DNA from: Phaeobacter sp. G2
GTDB lineage: Bacteria; Pseudomonadota; Alphaproteobacteria; Rhodobacterales; Rhodobacteraceae
DNA length: 64,000 nucleotides
Assembly (NCBI GenBank): GCA_025163595.1
Contig: CP104100.1
Coordinates: 1,984,001 to 2,048,000 of the forward strand
Direction: 5' to 3'
Made by a program: the position numbers and the translations under genes. This document shows, piece after piece, positions 8,390 to 17,261 of this stretch (positions within the stretch are counted from its first letter, which is position 1; every line of letters starts with the position of its first letter). The notes below the pieces were generated by a model. That model was not told the origin of the DNA and did no database searches. It saw only the letters and a list, made by a program, of their open reading frames with translations.

Positions 8390-10000
8390 GTGAAACGACT
8401 TCAAGCCTGCGACATCTATTCATTGTTGGATGCTGTTGGCATGGCCGAGATTGTGTTGGAAGTCGGCGACGACGGCATACCCCGATATGTGGCGATGAAT
8501 AAGCGTTCTCGGGCGATTACAAAGCTTTCTGGGGACGGCTGGCTTGGCAAGACTGCTTTGGAGATATTTGGCGGCTCCACCGGAGAACGTGCGCTGGAGC
8601 ATCATTTGGAAGTGGTGCAGTCGCAACAGGAAGCCACCTACGAGATCAATTTGCCGTCTGTTCACAAGACATTTTACATTCGCACAACAATGACCCCGGT
8701 GTTTGATGCCGCTGGTAAACTGACGCATCTTGTCGGGTCATCTGCGGATGTAACATCGGAGCGCGAACGAGACGCTGCTTTGGAGCTGACCAAGATTGCC
8801 AAGGAAAAAGCGGAGGAAGCGGGCCAGGCCAAGGAGAGATTTCTGGCAGAAATGAGCCATGAGATCAGAACGCCGATGAATGGAATTCTGGGTCTCTGTG
8901 AGCTGTTGAAGGAAACCAAGCTGGACGACGAGCAAAGCCTCTTTGCCGATACGATCTTCAGTTCCACGACAGCGTTGCTGGACATGATCAATGAAGTTCT
9001 CGATTTTGCTCAGATCAAGGCAAAAAAGGTCTCCCTCAACGCTCAGCCCTTTTCACTGCGTGATCTTATTGAAGAAATCAGGGTGCTCTTGTCCGCCAAG
9101 ACTTCCTACAAGGGGCTTGGCTTTCTTGTGGATTACCCTGACACACTGCCTTCCACCTTCATCGGTGACGCCAGTAAGATCCGCCAAATATTGTTGAATC
9201 TGATTGGCAACGCGATCAAATTCACCGACCAAGGGCATATCTCGCTCACGGTTGACTATGATCTGAGTGCATCAATGGGGCCTTTGCGGTTTGCGGTTTC
9301 TGACACCGGCTGCGGTATTGAAGAAAGCAAGCTTGCCTCCATTTTCTCAGCCTTTGAACAAGCCAAGGGAACGCCCAAAGCACAGGCCGAAGGGACGGGG
9401 CTGGGCCTTGCCATTTCGCAGGCCCTGTTGGAGCGCATGGGGGGAGAGATTGCAGTCAAATCCGCTCCGGGGCAGGGATCGTGTTTTACCGTGTGGCTGG
9501 ACCTCGCGCCTGAAGCCGATGGAGCCAAGGCAGCGGAGGCCGGGGAGCAGGGCGCGCCGCAAAATCAGCTTGGCGGTGGCCCCGCCAGTGCCGTTGCTGT
9601 TTCGGAGACGGAAACCTTAGAGCGGTTGCGTCGCATGAAGATCCTTGTGGCGGAAGACAACAAGACCAATCAGTTGGTCGTGGAAAAAATGCTGCAGAAA
9701 TTTGGTGCGAAGGCTCGTTTTGCGGAGAACGGCGCAGTGGCCTACGAGACCTATGTCGCGGCGGAGTTCGACCTGATCCTGATGGATCTTTCCATGCCTG
9801 TTATGGGGGGGCTGGAAGCGGCCCGCCGGATCCGGCAGCACGAGACAGACACCGGTCGCGCGAACTGTAAGATTGTTGCGCTGACGGCAAATGCACAGAA
9901 AAGCGATGTAAAAGCCTGTTACGAGGCGGGAATGGATGGCTTTCTGACCAAACCATTTCGGAAATCTGAGTTGCTGGCGTACCTTAGCGCTCTTGACTGA
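8390..10000 (+). CDS. Soluble hybrid sensor histidine kinase with receiver domain
   Basis: 536 residues, no membrane segment, so it senses a cytoplasmic signal. Domains: PAS/PAC-like region about 10-125, a coiled linker 125-150, HisKA with phosphoacceptor His157 in FLAEMSHEIRTPMNG, HATPase with N-box NLIGNAIKF (271-279), G1 DTGCGI (305-310) and G2 GTGLGLAI (335-342), then a receiver domain from about 416 with AEDN and phosphoacceptor Asp466 in LILMDLSMP and Lys521 in LTKPF. It starts on GTG with GAGG about ten bases upstream. No cognate response regulator or HPt gene lies next to it, so its target is unknown. Confidence 0.92.
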   Translation: MKRLQACDIYSLLDAVGMAEIVLEVGDDGIPRYVAMNKRSRAITKLSGDGWLGKTALEIFGGSTGERALEHHLEVVQSQQEATYEINLPSVHKTFYIRTTMTPVFDAAGKLTHLVGSSADVTSERERDAALELTKIAKEKAEEAGQAKERFLAEMSHEIRTPMNGILGLCELLKETKLDDEQSLFADTIFSSTTALLDMINEVLDFAQIKAKKVSLNAQPFSLRDLIEEIRVLLSAKTSYKGLGFLVDYPDTLPSTFIGDASKIRQILLNLIGNAIKFTDQGHISLTVDYDLSASMGPLRFAVSDTGCGIEESKLASIFSAFEQAKGTPKAQAEGTGLGLAISQALLERMGGEIAVKSAPGQGSCFTVWLDLAPEADGAKAAEAGEQGAPQNQLGGGPASAVAVSETETLERLRRMKILVAEDNKTNQLVVEKMLQKFGAKARFAENGAVAYETYVAAEFDLILMDLSMPVMGGLEAARRIRQHETDTGRANCKIVALTANAQKSDVKACYEAGMDGFLTKPFRKSELLAYLSALD

Positions 10001-10039
10001 AGACTCGTGGGCTCGGCGGGGTTGGGGCACAAGGCCCGG

Positions 10040-11050
10040 CTACCGCAGGGAGGCGCGTTTCAGCAGGCTGACGGCGTCGGGGCGGTCGAGCAGGGATTTT
10101 TGTACCTCGATACCATGGGCGTCGCGGCGCTGGCCAATTTCTAAGGTAGGGGAGATGCGATCCAGGATCTCATCCGGAAGGGCTGATTGGGTCATTGGGT
10201 CCAGAAACAGGCTCTCGGCGGCGATGCCCTCGGCGTAGACAATGTGATGACGATCAAACAGCAGCTGGAAATAGTCGACAAAGCCGCCATCCTGCACCAC
10301 TACGCTGTCCCCATTGACCAGATCCCGCGCCCGTACCAGCAATTCGGGGCTGCCGGTGCCCAATTCATCATGGCGTTGATAGACCATCAGACGATGGTCA
10401 GGGCTGACCAACAGGTCGGCGGCATTGTTCAAAACCCCGGCGCGGATCAGCACCGGCGCCATGCGCCCGACAGCGCGCGAGGTGGTCTGGCCGATCCAGC
10501 GCAGCTCTTGCACGCCTTCATCGCGGGTCAGGATGCGGTCTCCGGGTTTCAGATCCTCGATTGGTTTTTGCGCGCCGGTGGCCATGGTGATCCGGGTGCC
10601 GCGGGTAAAGGAAACGCAGGCCATCTGTGCCAGTTTGCGCCGGGCGCTGTCTTGCTCGGCGCGCACCAGCGTATAGCTTTGCTGGATGCCCATTGGCGCC
10701 ATAGGCACCAGATAAATCGCCGCGATCAGCCCCTCATGGTCGACTTCGACCATGATCAGGGCCTCAATGTTGTTACCTGCGTTCGGCATCAAGGTTACAA
10801 CACAGTCCAGATGCAGCTGGGCGCCCGCCATGCCGAGTTCGGTATCCTGGGCGATGTAAAAACTGCCGTCCGCACCGCTGGCCAATCCCAACCGTTTGGC
10901 ATGAGCCGTCGGGGACAGCTGGTAGATGTCATCCAGGATCAGCTCATCCATGACGCTCAGGCCGTCGCCCATATTGGCCCCAATCTCCACCTGAAACTGG
11001 TCAGCGGGATAGGCCGGGATGGATTGGATGGCGCGATCTGGTGTGGACAC
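10040..11050 (-). CDS. Hint-domain protein (Hint_2 type)
   Basis: 336 residues from a GTG start preceded by GGAG; the region further upstream in frame (to 11155) is Cys/His-rich and looks untranslated. The N-terminal part has YPADQFQVEIGANMGDG and LILDDIYQL, a pattern shared by many roseobacter Hint proteins. The Hint domain begins at MACVSFTRGTRIT, with Cys in the position of the splicing/autoprocessing nucleophile, then KPIEDLKPGDRILT and SPDHRLMVY, with the expected His. Such proteins are related to intein/hedgehog autoprocessing domains; whether this one cleaves itself is unknown. It converges on the histidine kinase gene. Confidence 0.85.
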   Translation of the reverse strand: MSTPDRAIQSIPAYPADQFQVEIGANMGDGLSVMDELILDDIYQLSPTAHAKRLGLASGADGSFYIAQDTELGMAGAQLHLDCVVTLMPNAGNNIEALIMVEVDHEGLIAAIYLVPMAPMGIQQSYTLVRAEQDSARRKLAQMACVSFTRGTRITMATGAQKPIEDLKPGDRILTRDEGVQELRWIGQTTSRAVGRMAPVLIRAGVLNNAADLLVSPDHRLMVYQRHDELGTGSPELLVRARDLVNGDSVVVQDGGFVDYFQLLFDRHHIVYAEGIAAESLFLDPMTQSALPDEILDRISPTLEIGQRRDAHGIEVQKSLLDRPDAVSLLKRASLR

Positions 11051-11359
11051 AGGAGCTCCGGTGGTTGGTCTGATGCGGTGCAGGGCGTGGACATCGTCGG
11101 ATGCCCAGGGACTGCATAGCGGGTCTAGCAGTGAATTATGGCATGATACCGACAATTACGGGCAGAATTCCTGACAAGGCGTTAATTTTGCAAAGCGTGG
11201 CCTTTCTGACGCCCAGTTTAGCGCCCCAAACTCTGCCAGTTAACCTACCAGTCAAACAGTCGCCAAGCGCCGACCTGTGGCGCGTTTCAGGGCTGGCCAT
11301 TGACGGGGGGGCAGTGCACTCTGTGCCAAATCACAAGAATGACCCATTGGAGGTAAGGA

Positions 11360-12139
11360 ATGGATCTAGGAATCGCGGGAAAACGAGCATTGGTCTGTGC
11401 CAGCAGCAAAGGTCTGGGACTGGGCTGCGCTGAGGCGCTGGCGGAAGCAGGCGTCAACCTGGTGATGAACGCACGGGGCGAAGAGGCACTGGTGCAGGCA
11501 GCGCAATCGATCCGCGACGCTTACGGCGTTGAGGTTGAAACCGTGGTGGCGGATGTCACCACCAGCGAAGGTCAGGCAAAGCTGCTGGCCGCGGCCACGG
11601 ATATCGACATTTTGGTGACCAATGCCGGTGGGCCGCCTCCCGGCCTGTGGTCGGACTGGGAGCGTGACGACTTTATCAAGGCTCTGGACGCCAATATGCT
11701 GGCGCCTATTGCCCTGATGAAGGCGCTCCTCCCTGGGATGATGGACCGGGGCTGGGGGCGGGTGGTGAATATCACCTCGCAATCGGTCAAAGCCCCCATT
11801 GCTGTGCTGGGTCTGTCCAATTCGGCCCGTGCCGGTCTGACGGGCTATGTGGCGGGCACCGCGCGTCAGGTGGCTGGCAGCGGGGTTTGCATCAACAACC
11901 TGCTGCCCGGCATTCATGCCACCGATCGTGCGGTCTCGCTGGATAGCGGTGTCAGCGCCCAGCAGGGCATCACCATGGAAGAGGCCAAGGCGCAGCGCGC
12001 CGCAACCATTCCGGCCGGGCGCTATGGATCGCGCACGGAATTTGGTGCCACCTGCGCCTTCCTGTGTTCGCAACACGCTGGTTTTATCGTTGGACAAAAC
12101 ATCCTTCTTGATGGCGGTTCAACCAACGCAACCCTGTAA
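11360..12139 (+). CDS. SDR-family protein with substituted catalytic Tyr and Lys
   Basis: 259 residues with a Rossmann fold. The cofactor-binding motif is CASSKGLGLG near residues 13-22, NAGGPPPG replaces the usual NNAG region, and VVNITSQS gives the catalytic Ser. Where the family has YxxxK this protein has SNSAR (153-157), so Tyr and Lys are replaced by Ser and Arg. The C-terminal ILLDGGSTNATL is typical of SDRs. Databases would call it 3-oxoacyl-ACP reductase, but the reaction cannot be read from the sequence. It precedes the AlkD-like gene by 29 bp and may share its transcript. GGAG lies 8 bp before the ATG. Confidence 0.88.
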   Translation: MDLGIAGKRALVCASSKGLGLGCAEALAEAGVNLVMNARGEEALVQAAQSIRDAYGVEVETVVADVTTSEGQAKLLAAATDIDILVTNAGGPPPGLWSDWERDDFIKALDANMLAPIALMKALLPGMMDRGWGRVVNITSQSVKAPIAVLGLSNSARAGLTGYVAGTARQVAGSGVCINNLLPGIHATDRAVSLDSGVSAQQGITMEEAKAQRAATIPAGRYGSRTEFGATCAFLCSQHAGFIVGQNILLDGGSTNATL

Positions 12140-12168
12140 TAATTTACATTACCGAACATTTTTGGAGT

Positions 12169-13293
12169 ATGTCCATGGCCAGCGGGTTTTCCCTGAAGGA
12201 CCAATTGTTCAACATCGAGAAGACCCGCTATCTGGCGGGTCTTTTTGCCGAGGCGGTGCCGGGTTTTAAACCTGATCACTTTGAAGCCGAGGTGATGGCG
12301 GGGCTTTTGCCGCTGGAGCTGAAGGCCCGCATCAGCTGGATCGCCGAGGTGTTGGGGCAGCATCTGCAAGGGCCGCTTTCTGAGGTGGCGCCACATATCC
12401 TGCGCGCCTTGCCACCTCCGCTTGACCCCAGCAAGACCGATGATGACTTTGGCGATTTCATTTTTGCCCCCCTGGGGGAGCTCATTGTCGCACGCGGGCT
12501 GGAGAGTGACCCGGAACTGGCGCTGGACCTGTTGGGGGAGGTCACGCAACGTTTCTCAATGGAATGGGCTATCCGACCGTTTTTAAACGAACATCCTGAT
12601 TTGACACTGGCACGTATGCAGGACTGGGCCAGTCATCCCAGCTACCATGTCCGCCGCCTGGTGAGCGAAGGCACCCGGCCGCGTCTGCCCTGGGGACAGG
12701 GAGTTTCCCTGGATCTGCGCACCCCGCTACCGCTTTTGCAACAGCTGCACAGCGACCCGACCCGCTATGTGACCCGATCCGTGGCCAATCATTTGAATGA
12801 TATCAGCAAGAAAGACCCGGATCTGGTTTTGGATGTGCTGCAAGATTGGCGCGCGTTGGGGCAGCAGCAGGACAAAGAACTCAGCTGGTTGACCGCCCAT
12901 GCCTGCCGTGGATTGGTGAAATCAGGCCACCCGCGCGCTCTGCGGGTATTGGGGTATGATCCGGATGCAGAAGTCAATGTAAGTATAGGAATTGAAACAA
13001 AAACAGTTAAAATAGGCGATGTCCTGAACTTTGAGGTAACCCTCTCTGCGCCCGGTGATTTGCCTGTTCTGGTCGACTACCGGGTGCGGTTCCCGCGGGC
13101 TACGGGAAAAGCCTCGCAAAAGGTGTTCAAGCTCAAACAGACTGAGTTAAAAGGGTCTCCTGTGACGCTGACAAAACGACATCGGCTAAAGGGCGACGCC
13201 ACGACGTTTAAGCTGCATCCCGGCAGGCATGAGGTCGAGGTTCTGGTCAATGGCCGCGTCGCCGCGCAGGACAGCTTTGAGCTGACGCCATGA
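12169..13293 (+). CDS. DNA alkylation repair protein, AlkD-like (HEAT-like repeats)
   Basis: 374 residues made largely of helical HEAT-like repeats. Recognisable stretches are FSMEWAIRPFLNEHPD, WASHPSYHVRRLVSEGTRPR, and SVANHLNDISKKDPDLVLDVL, which match the alkylation-repair glycosylase family PF08713. Members remove positively charged alkylated bases or act as HEAT-like DNA-binding proteins. The C-terminal 110 residues (from about 265) are a beta-rich extension with IGIETKTVKIGDVLNFEVTL and a final ELTP; this addition is seen in the proteobacterial subgroup. The ATG at 12169 is followed by a second in-frame ATG two codons on. Confidence 0.85.
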   Translation: MSMASGFSLKDQLFNIEKTRYLAGLFAEAVPGFKPDHFEAEVMAGLLPLELKARISWIAEVLGQHLQGPLSEVAPHILRALPPPLDPSKTDDDFGDFIFAPLGELIVARGLESDPELALDLLGEVTQRFSMEWAIRPFLNEHPDLTLARMQDWASHPSYHVRRLVSEGTRPRLPWGQGVSLDLRTPLPLLQQLHSDPTRYVTRSVANHLNDISKKDPDLVLDVLQDWRALGQQQDKELSWLTAHACRGLVKSGHPRALRVLGYDPDAEVNVSIGIETKTVKIGDVLNFEVTLSAPGDLPVLVDYRVRFPRATGKASQKVFKLKQTELKGSPVTLTKRHRLKGDATTFKLHPGRHEVEVLVNGRVAAQDSFELTP

Positions 13294-13450
13294 TACCCCT
13301 AACGTCCTGATGCTCACCTTCTGTCACAGATTTGTTAGCAATGCGCCCGCACTCTTGTCGGCGGCGACCGGGCAAGATAGCCCGGAAGGTGGGTCTGGAA
13401 GTCCTGTCCGGGCCGATTGCTAAGAACGCGCCACTTTGGAGAAGCCCCCG

Positions 13451-14500
13451 ATGTCCCATGAATCCGTGCAGAACTACTATGGCGAAGTGCTCCAGGGCAG
13501 CGAGGATTTGCAGACCAATGCCTGCTGCACCCCGGATGACATCCCGGATCACGTCAAAGAGGTGCTGTCGCAGATCCACGATGAGGTGCTGACGCGCTAC
13601 TATGGCTGCGGCTTGATCGCGCCTGAGGCGCTGGAAGGCGCGCGTATTCTGGATCTTGGCTGTGGGGCCGGGCGCGATGTCTATGCGCTGTCAAAAATGG
13701 TGGGGCCTAGGGGCCGTGTTGTCGGTGTGGATATGACCCCGGCGCAGCTGGATGTGGCCCGCCGTCATCAGGATTTCCACGCCGAGGCCTTTGGCCATGA
13801 CAGCTCAAACGTGGAGTTCCACCACGGGTTTATCGAAACACTGGAAGAGCTGGACCTGGAGCCGGGCTCTTTTGATATTATCGTTTCCAACTGTGTGATC
13901 AATCTGGCCACGGATAAGGCCGCGGTGCTGCGTGGCGCCTATCATCTACTGAAAGACGGCGGAGAGATGTATTTCTCCGATGTCTATGCTGACCGCCGGG
14001 TACCCGATGCCATGGCTCGGGATGAGGTGCTCTACGGGGAATGCCTGTCCGGGGCGCTGTATTGGAACGATTTCCTGACCCTGGCCAAGGGGGCGGGATT
14101 TAATGACCCGCGTATGGTGACGGCGCGGCCCCTGACCATAGAAAACCCCAAGCTGGAAGCCCGCGTGGCGCCGCTCAGCTTCCTGTCGGCGACCTACCGT
14201 CTGTTCAAGCTGCCGGCGTTGGAATCTGACTGCGAAGACTACGGCCAGGCGGTGATCTATAAAGGCACAATTCCCCATGCGCCCCATGCCCTGCGCTTGG
14301 ATGATCATCACGTGATCGAGGCGGGTAAGGTCTTTCCTGTCTGCGGCAATACCTGGATGATGCTCAAGGACACGCGGCTGGAACCGCATTTTGACTTTAT
14401 TGGTGATTTCTCCAATCACTACGGCATCTTTGCAGGCTGCGGTGGCAATTCTCCCTTCACCGGGTTGGATCCCGAAGGCACAGCGGCGGCCTGCTGCTGA
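13451..14500 (+). CDS. arsM: Arsenite S-adenosylmethionine methyltransferase
   Basis: 349 residues. Transfers methyl groups from SAM to trivalent arsenic, a cytoplasmic detoxification step. The SAM motif is DLGCGAGRD (68-76). Cysteines at 25/26, 53, 148 and 198 keep the spacing 28 and 50 found between the conserved Cys pairs of characterised ArsM enzymes (44-72 and 174-224 in the algal enzyme, from memory). It ends in a Cys pair (AAACC), frequent in the bacterial proteins. The ATG is preceded by GGAG at nine bases; the upstream TTG at 13436 is rejected. No arsR or arsenic transporter lies beside it. Confidence 0.9.
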   Translation: MSHESVQNYYGEVLQGSEDLQTNACCTPDDIPDHVKEVLSQIHDEVLTRYYGCGLIAPEALEGARILDLGCGAGRDVYALSKMVGPRGRVVGVDMTPAQLDVARRHQDFHAEAFGHDSSNVEFHHGFIETLEELDLEPGSFDIIVSNCVINLATDKAAVLRGAYHLLKDGGEMYFSDVYADRRVPDAMARDEVLYGECLSGALYWNDFLTLAKGAGFNDPRMVTARPLTIENPKLEARVAPLSFLSATYRLFKLPALESDCEDYGQAVIYKGTIPHAPHALRLDDHHVIEAGKVFPVCGNTWMMLKDTRLEPHFDFIGDFSNHYGIFAGCGGNSPFTGLDPEGTAAACC

Positions 14501-14575
14501 GCACTTGCGCGGCGCGCGCCTGGTTGGTATTTGCCGCTAAAGCCGTTCGTTAACCGGCGCAGCTTGCGAGGCCGC

Positions 14576-15703
14576 ATGAGCACAGCATCCCCCCACTCTC
14601 AGGGTTCCCAGTCCGTTGCGACTGGGCCTAAGTCGCATCCGCGGCTGGAGATCCGCAATATCCATCGCTATTTTGATGGCCGCGCGGTGGTGGATGATGT
14701 GTCCTTGCAGATTCAGGCGGGGCAGGTGACCTGCCTGCTTGGGCCTTCGGGCTGCGGTAAGTCCACCACCCTGCGGATGATCGCCGGGGTTGAGATGCAG
14801 GACAGCGGCGAGATCTATGTCGATGGCAAGCTGATCTGCGACACGGTATTTCGGGTTCCCCCAGAGCGGCGCGAGATTGGCTTGATGTTTCAGGACTTTG
14901 CCTTGTTTCCCCATCTCAGCGTCGCCGATAACGTCGCCTTTGGGCTGAAGGGCAGCAAGGATGAAAAACGCCTCCGGGTCGAGGAGCTGCTGCAAAAGGT
15001 GTCGCTGACGCGGTTCATTGACGACTATCCCCACCAGCTGTCCGGCGGTGAGCAGCAGCGGGTCGCCCTGGCGCGGGCATTGGCACCACGTCCGCGCATC
15101 ATGCTGATGGATGAGCCTTTTTCCGGGCTGGACAACCGGTTGCGTGATGGCATCCGCGACGAGACACTGACCCTGCTGAAAGAAGAAGACACCGCCGTTT
15201 TGCTGGTCACCCATGAGCCGGAAGAGGCCATGCGCATGGCGGATGAGATCGCGCTGATGCGTGGTGGCAAGATTGTCCAGCAGGGCGCGCCATATAATGT
15301 CTATACCCGCCCCAGCGACAAGGCATCAGTCGCGTTCTTTAGTGATATCAATGTATTGAAGTCACAAGTTAACGGAGCGTTAGCCGATACGCCCTTTGGT
15401 CAATTCCTGGCGCCGGGCATCGCAGATCGCACGGATGTGGATATTGTCTTTCGCCCGCAACACGTGCGGATCGATTTTGACCGCGCTGGCAAGGGACCGC
15501 TGCCCACCGCCACCGACGGTGTACCAGCCCGCGCAGTGGTGAAACGGGCGCGCTATCTTGGCCATGAAAGCCTGGTGGAATTCCAGATGGACTATGATGG
15601 ATCGGTGCTCAAGGTGACGGTGCCACGGGTGTTCCTGCCAGAGGTGGGCCGGGTGATGTGGCTAACCGTGCCGCGCAACCGCTGTTTCGTTTTCCCTGCC
15701 TGA
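14576..15703 (+). CDS. Orphan ABC transporter ATP-binding protein, FbpC/iron-type
   Basis: 375 residues. Walker A LLGPSGCGKSTTLRMI, Q-loop FQDFALFPHL, signature LSGGEQQRVALARALA, Walker B IMLMDEP and switch His in LLVTHEPEEAM are all intact. The C-terminal part has FRPQHVRIDF, as in the regulatory domain of ferric-iron or spermidine/putrescine-type ATPases. No permease or periplasmic binding protein gene is in the window, so its partners must be elsewhere. Gap to arsM is 75 bp, so cotranscription is possible. The ATG at 14576 (MSTASPHSQG) is preferred over a TTG at 14531. Confidence 0.88.
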   Translation: MSTASPHSQGSQSVATGPKSHPRLEIRNIHRYFDGRAVVDDVSLQIQAGQVTCLLGPSGCGKSTTLRMIAGVEMQDSGEIYVDGKLICDTVFRVPPERREIGLMFQDFALFPHLSVADNVAFGLKGSKDEKRLRVEELLQKVSLTRFIDDYPHQLSGGEQQRVALARALAPRPRIMLMDEPFSGLDNRLRDGIRDETLTLLKEEDTAVLLVTHEPEEAMRMADEIALMRGGKIVQQGAPYNVYTRPSDKASVAFFSDINVLKSQVNGALADTPFGQFLAPGIADRTDVDIVFRPQHVRIDFDRAGKGPLPTATDGVPARAVVKRARYLGHESLVEFQMDYDGSVLKVTVPRVFLPEVGRVMWLTVPRNRCFVFPA

Positions 15704-15730
15704 GCCAAGGCAAGATCAGCCAAGGCAAGA
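15703..15730. repeat. Short tandem direct repeat
   Basis: AGCCAAGGCAAGA occurs twice with a 15-bp period, directly after the stop of the ABC ATPase gene and before the convergent WYL regulator. Its role is not known; it may be a slippage duplication. Confidence 0.8.
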
Positions 15731-15757
15731 CCCGTTAAGAATAGTCGAGATCTGGCT

Positions 15758-16438
15758 TCAGCTCTTGTCGCGGTGGGGGTCGTAATCCGCCAAGGTCTTT
15801 CCGGGTTCATCCAGGAACAGTTCGGGCAGGGCGCGCACCTCTTCGATCAGATCAACGCGAAACACCCGGAAATCACCGCGTGTCTCGCACCAGGCCGTCA
15901 GGGTCCAGACACGCCCCCAATACTCCATATGCAGCGGCCGGATGGTGCGATCCGTCAGGGTGCCATCAAGGCGGCGATACCGCAGCGCCAGCTTTTGCCG
16001 GGATTTGATCGCGGCGCGCAGGGTGGGCATATGGGCAAAGCCACGGGCCACATCGGCAAAGGGGTAGACGGCAAATTTCCAGGCGTCGGCCTCGGCAATC
16101 ACCTCGGTTGGCAAAACCGCATCGACCTTGGCGGCCAGGGCCTGTGCCGCGGCTTTCAGATCCGCATCCGCCGCCTCTGCCACGATGGCCATGCCAAGGT
16201 TGAGGGCTTCCAGCTCCGCCGGGGTGAGGGTCAGGGGCGGCAGGGTAATCTGTTCGCGCACCAGATAGCCGACACCGCGCTCTCCCTCCACCGGCACACC
16301 AGAGGCCACCAGCGTGTCCATATCGCGATAGATAGTGCGGGTGGAGACCTCTAGCTGCGCGGCAATATCCTGGGCGCGATGGAGTTTGCCATCGCGCAGG
16401 ATCTGGATGATTTCAAAAAGACGGTCGGTGCGGCGCAT
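15758..16438 (-). CDS. YafY-type transcriptional regulator (HTH plus WYL domain)
   Basis: 226 residues. The N-terminal winged HTH begins MRRTDRLFEIIQILRDGKLH, with AQDIAAQLEVSTRTIYRDMD as the recognition part. The WYL domain spans about 130-226, with ALRYRRLDG and RPLHMEYWGRVWTLTAWCE (the W-Y-L signature region). WYL domains sense ligands, often nucleic-acid fragments in some families. It is encoded just downstream of a small gene on the same strand, and a 9-bp palindrome in front of that gene is the probable operator. Confidence 0.92.
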   Translation of the reverse strand: MRRTDRLFEIIQILRDGKLHRAQDIAAQLEVSTRTIYRDMDTLVASGVPVEGERGVGYLVREQITLPPLTLTPAELEALNLGMAIVAEAADADLKAAAQALAAKVDAVLPTEVIAEADAWKFAVYPFADVARGFAHMPTLRAAIKSRQKLALRYRRLDGTLTDRTIRPLHMEYWGRVWTLTAWCETRGDFRVFRVDLIEEVRALPELFLDEPGKTLADYDPHRDKS

Positions 16439-16507
16439 GGGACTACCCTTGGCGCAGAGGTGGGGGCCGCGTCAAGACAGGCGGCCCCCACCAGAAACAG
16501 TTCCAGA

Positions 16508-16819
16508 TCAGTTTGGCATCAGGGTCCAGAGAATGGTTTCATGGCGAATGGTGACGCTGTCTGGCGCAATCGCTGCCATCAGGGCCGGGGCAAAATCCTG
16601 TTTGCCAAAACTATCCGCCACCTCCAGCGCGGTTTGCATGTCTTTCCAGATCACCGTGTCGGTCCAGGAGCCGTCGCTGCCACAGCTGAGGCGACGAAAG
16701 ACAAAGCCGGGGTTGGCGCGCACAAAGCCTTCGCTTGCCTTGCTCAGCTGGACGAATTGCTCAGGCGTGACACCTTCGTTGAGGGTAAAGGTGACGGTTT
16801 CGGCGACGTGTTGTGTCAT
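16508..16819 (-). CDS. Small dimeric alpha/beta-barrel-type protein
   Basis: 103 residues, beginning MTQHVAETVTFTLNEGVTPE and containing FVRANPGFVFRRLSCGSDG and TIRHETILWTLMPN. The alternation and length suggest a ferredoxin-like dimeric alpha/beta-barrel, the fold of antibiotic-biosynthesis monooxygenases and related stress proteins; no enzymatic role can be assigned. A good AAGGAG lies before the ATG. It is followed after 69 bp by the YafY gene on the same strand, so the two likely form an operon controlled from the palindrome at 16860-16883. Confidence 0.75.
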   Translation of the reverse strand: MTQHVAETVTFTLNEGVTPEQFVQLSKASEGFVRANPGFVFRRLSCGSDGSWTDTVIWKDMQTALEVADSFGKQDFAPALMAAIAPDSVTIRHETILWTLMPN

Positions 16820-16859
16820 ATCAAACTCCTTTTGTTGATGTGGGTTCTCTAACAAGAGG

Positions 16860-16883
16860 CAACTGACACAAACCTGTCAGTTG
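16860..16883. promoter_or_regulatory. Perfect 9-bp palindrome, probable WYL-regulator operator
   Basis: CAACTGACA, six bases, TGTCAGTTG. It lies 41 bp upstream of the start of the small gene at 16819 and in the intergenic region divergent to tatA. Given the YafY regulator in the same operon, autoregulation through this site is the simplest reading. Confidence 0.7.
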
Positions 16884-17039
16884 TGTTTGCCTGTGACTGA
16901 AAAAAACTGTTTTTGCATCCTGCACAGGGGGCAAAGCGGCTGCGGGCTCTTTGCGCCGACACAGGAGCTGCGTAGACCTGTGGTCAGAGGAATAGTCAGC
17001 CGATGCACTGCGCATTGGCAAAGTGAAGGAGAGATTCAC

Positions 17040-17255
17040 ATGCTTAACAATATTGGTCTTCCAGGCATCCTGCTTATCGCTGTTGTGGTTCTGGTGCTGT
17101 TTGGTCGCGGTAAAATCAGCTCCCTGATGGGCGAAGTCGGCAAGGGCATTACATCGTTCAAAAAAGGCGTCAGTGAAGGCACCGCTGAGCTGGAAGAAGA
17201 TGCGGCCACTGAAGCCAAGGACGTGACCCCCGAAGCTGACAAAGACAAGGCGTAA
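17040..17255 (+). CDS. tatA: Sec-independent translocase subunit TatA
   Basis: 71 residues. It forms the pore part of the Tat pathway that exports folded, often cofactor-containing proteins across the inner membrane. An N-terminal membrane helix [17 protein letters not shown] is followed by the [17 protein letters not shown] amphipathic helix and an acidic tail. The F-G motif at the helix break is present. The ATG is preceded by GGAGAG. It is the first gene of a tatABC operon. Confidence 0.96.
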   Translation: MLNNIGLPGILLIAVVVLVLFGRGKISSLMGEVGKGITSFKKGVSEGTAELEEDAATEAKDVTPEADKDKA

Positions 17256-17261
17256 GCGCCG

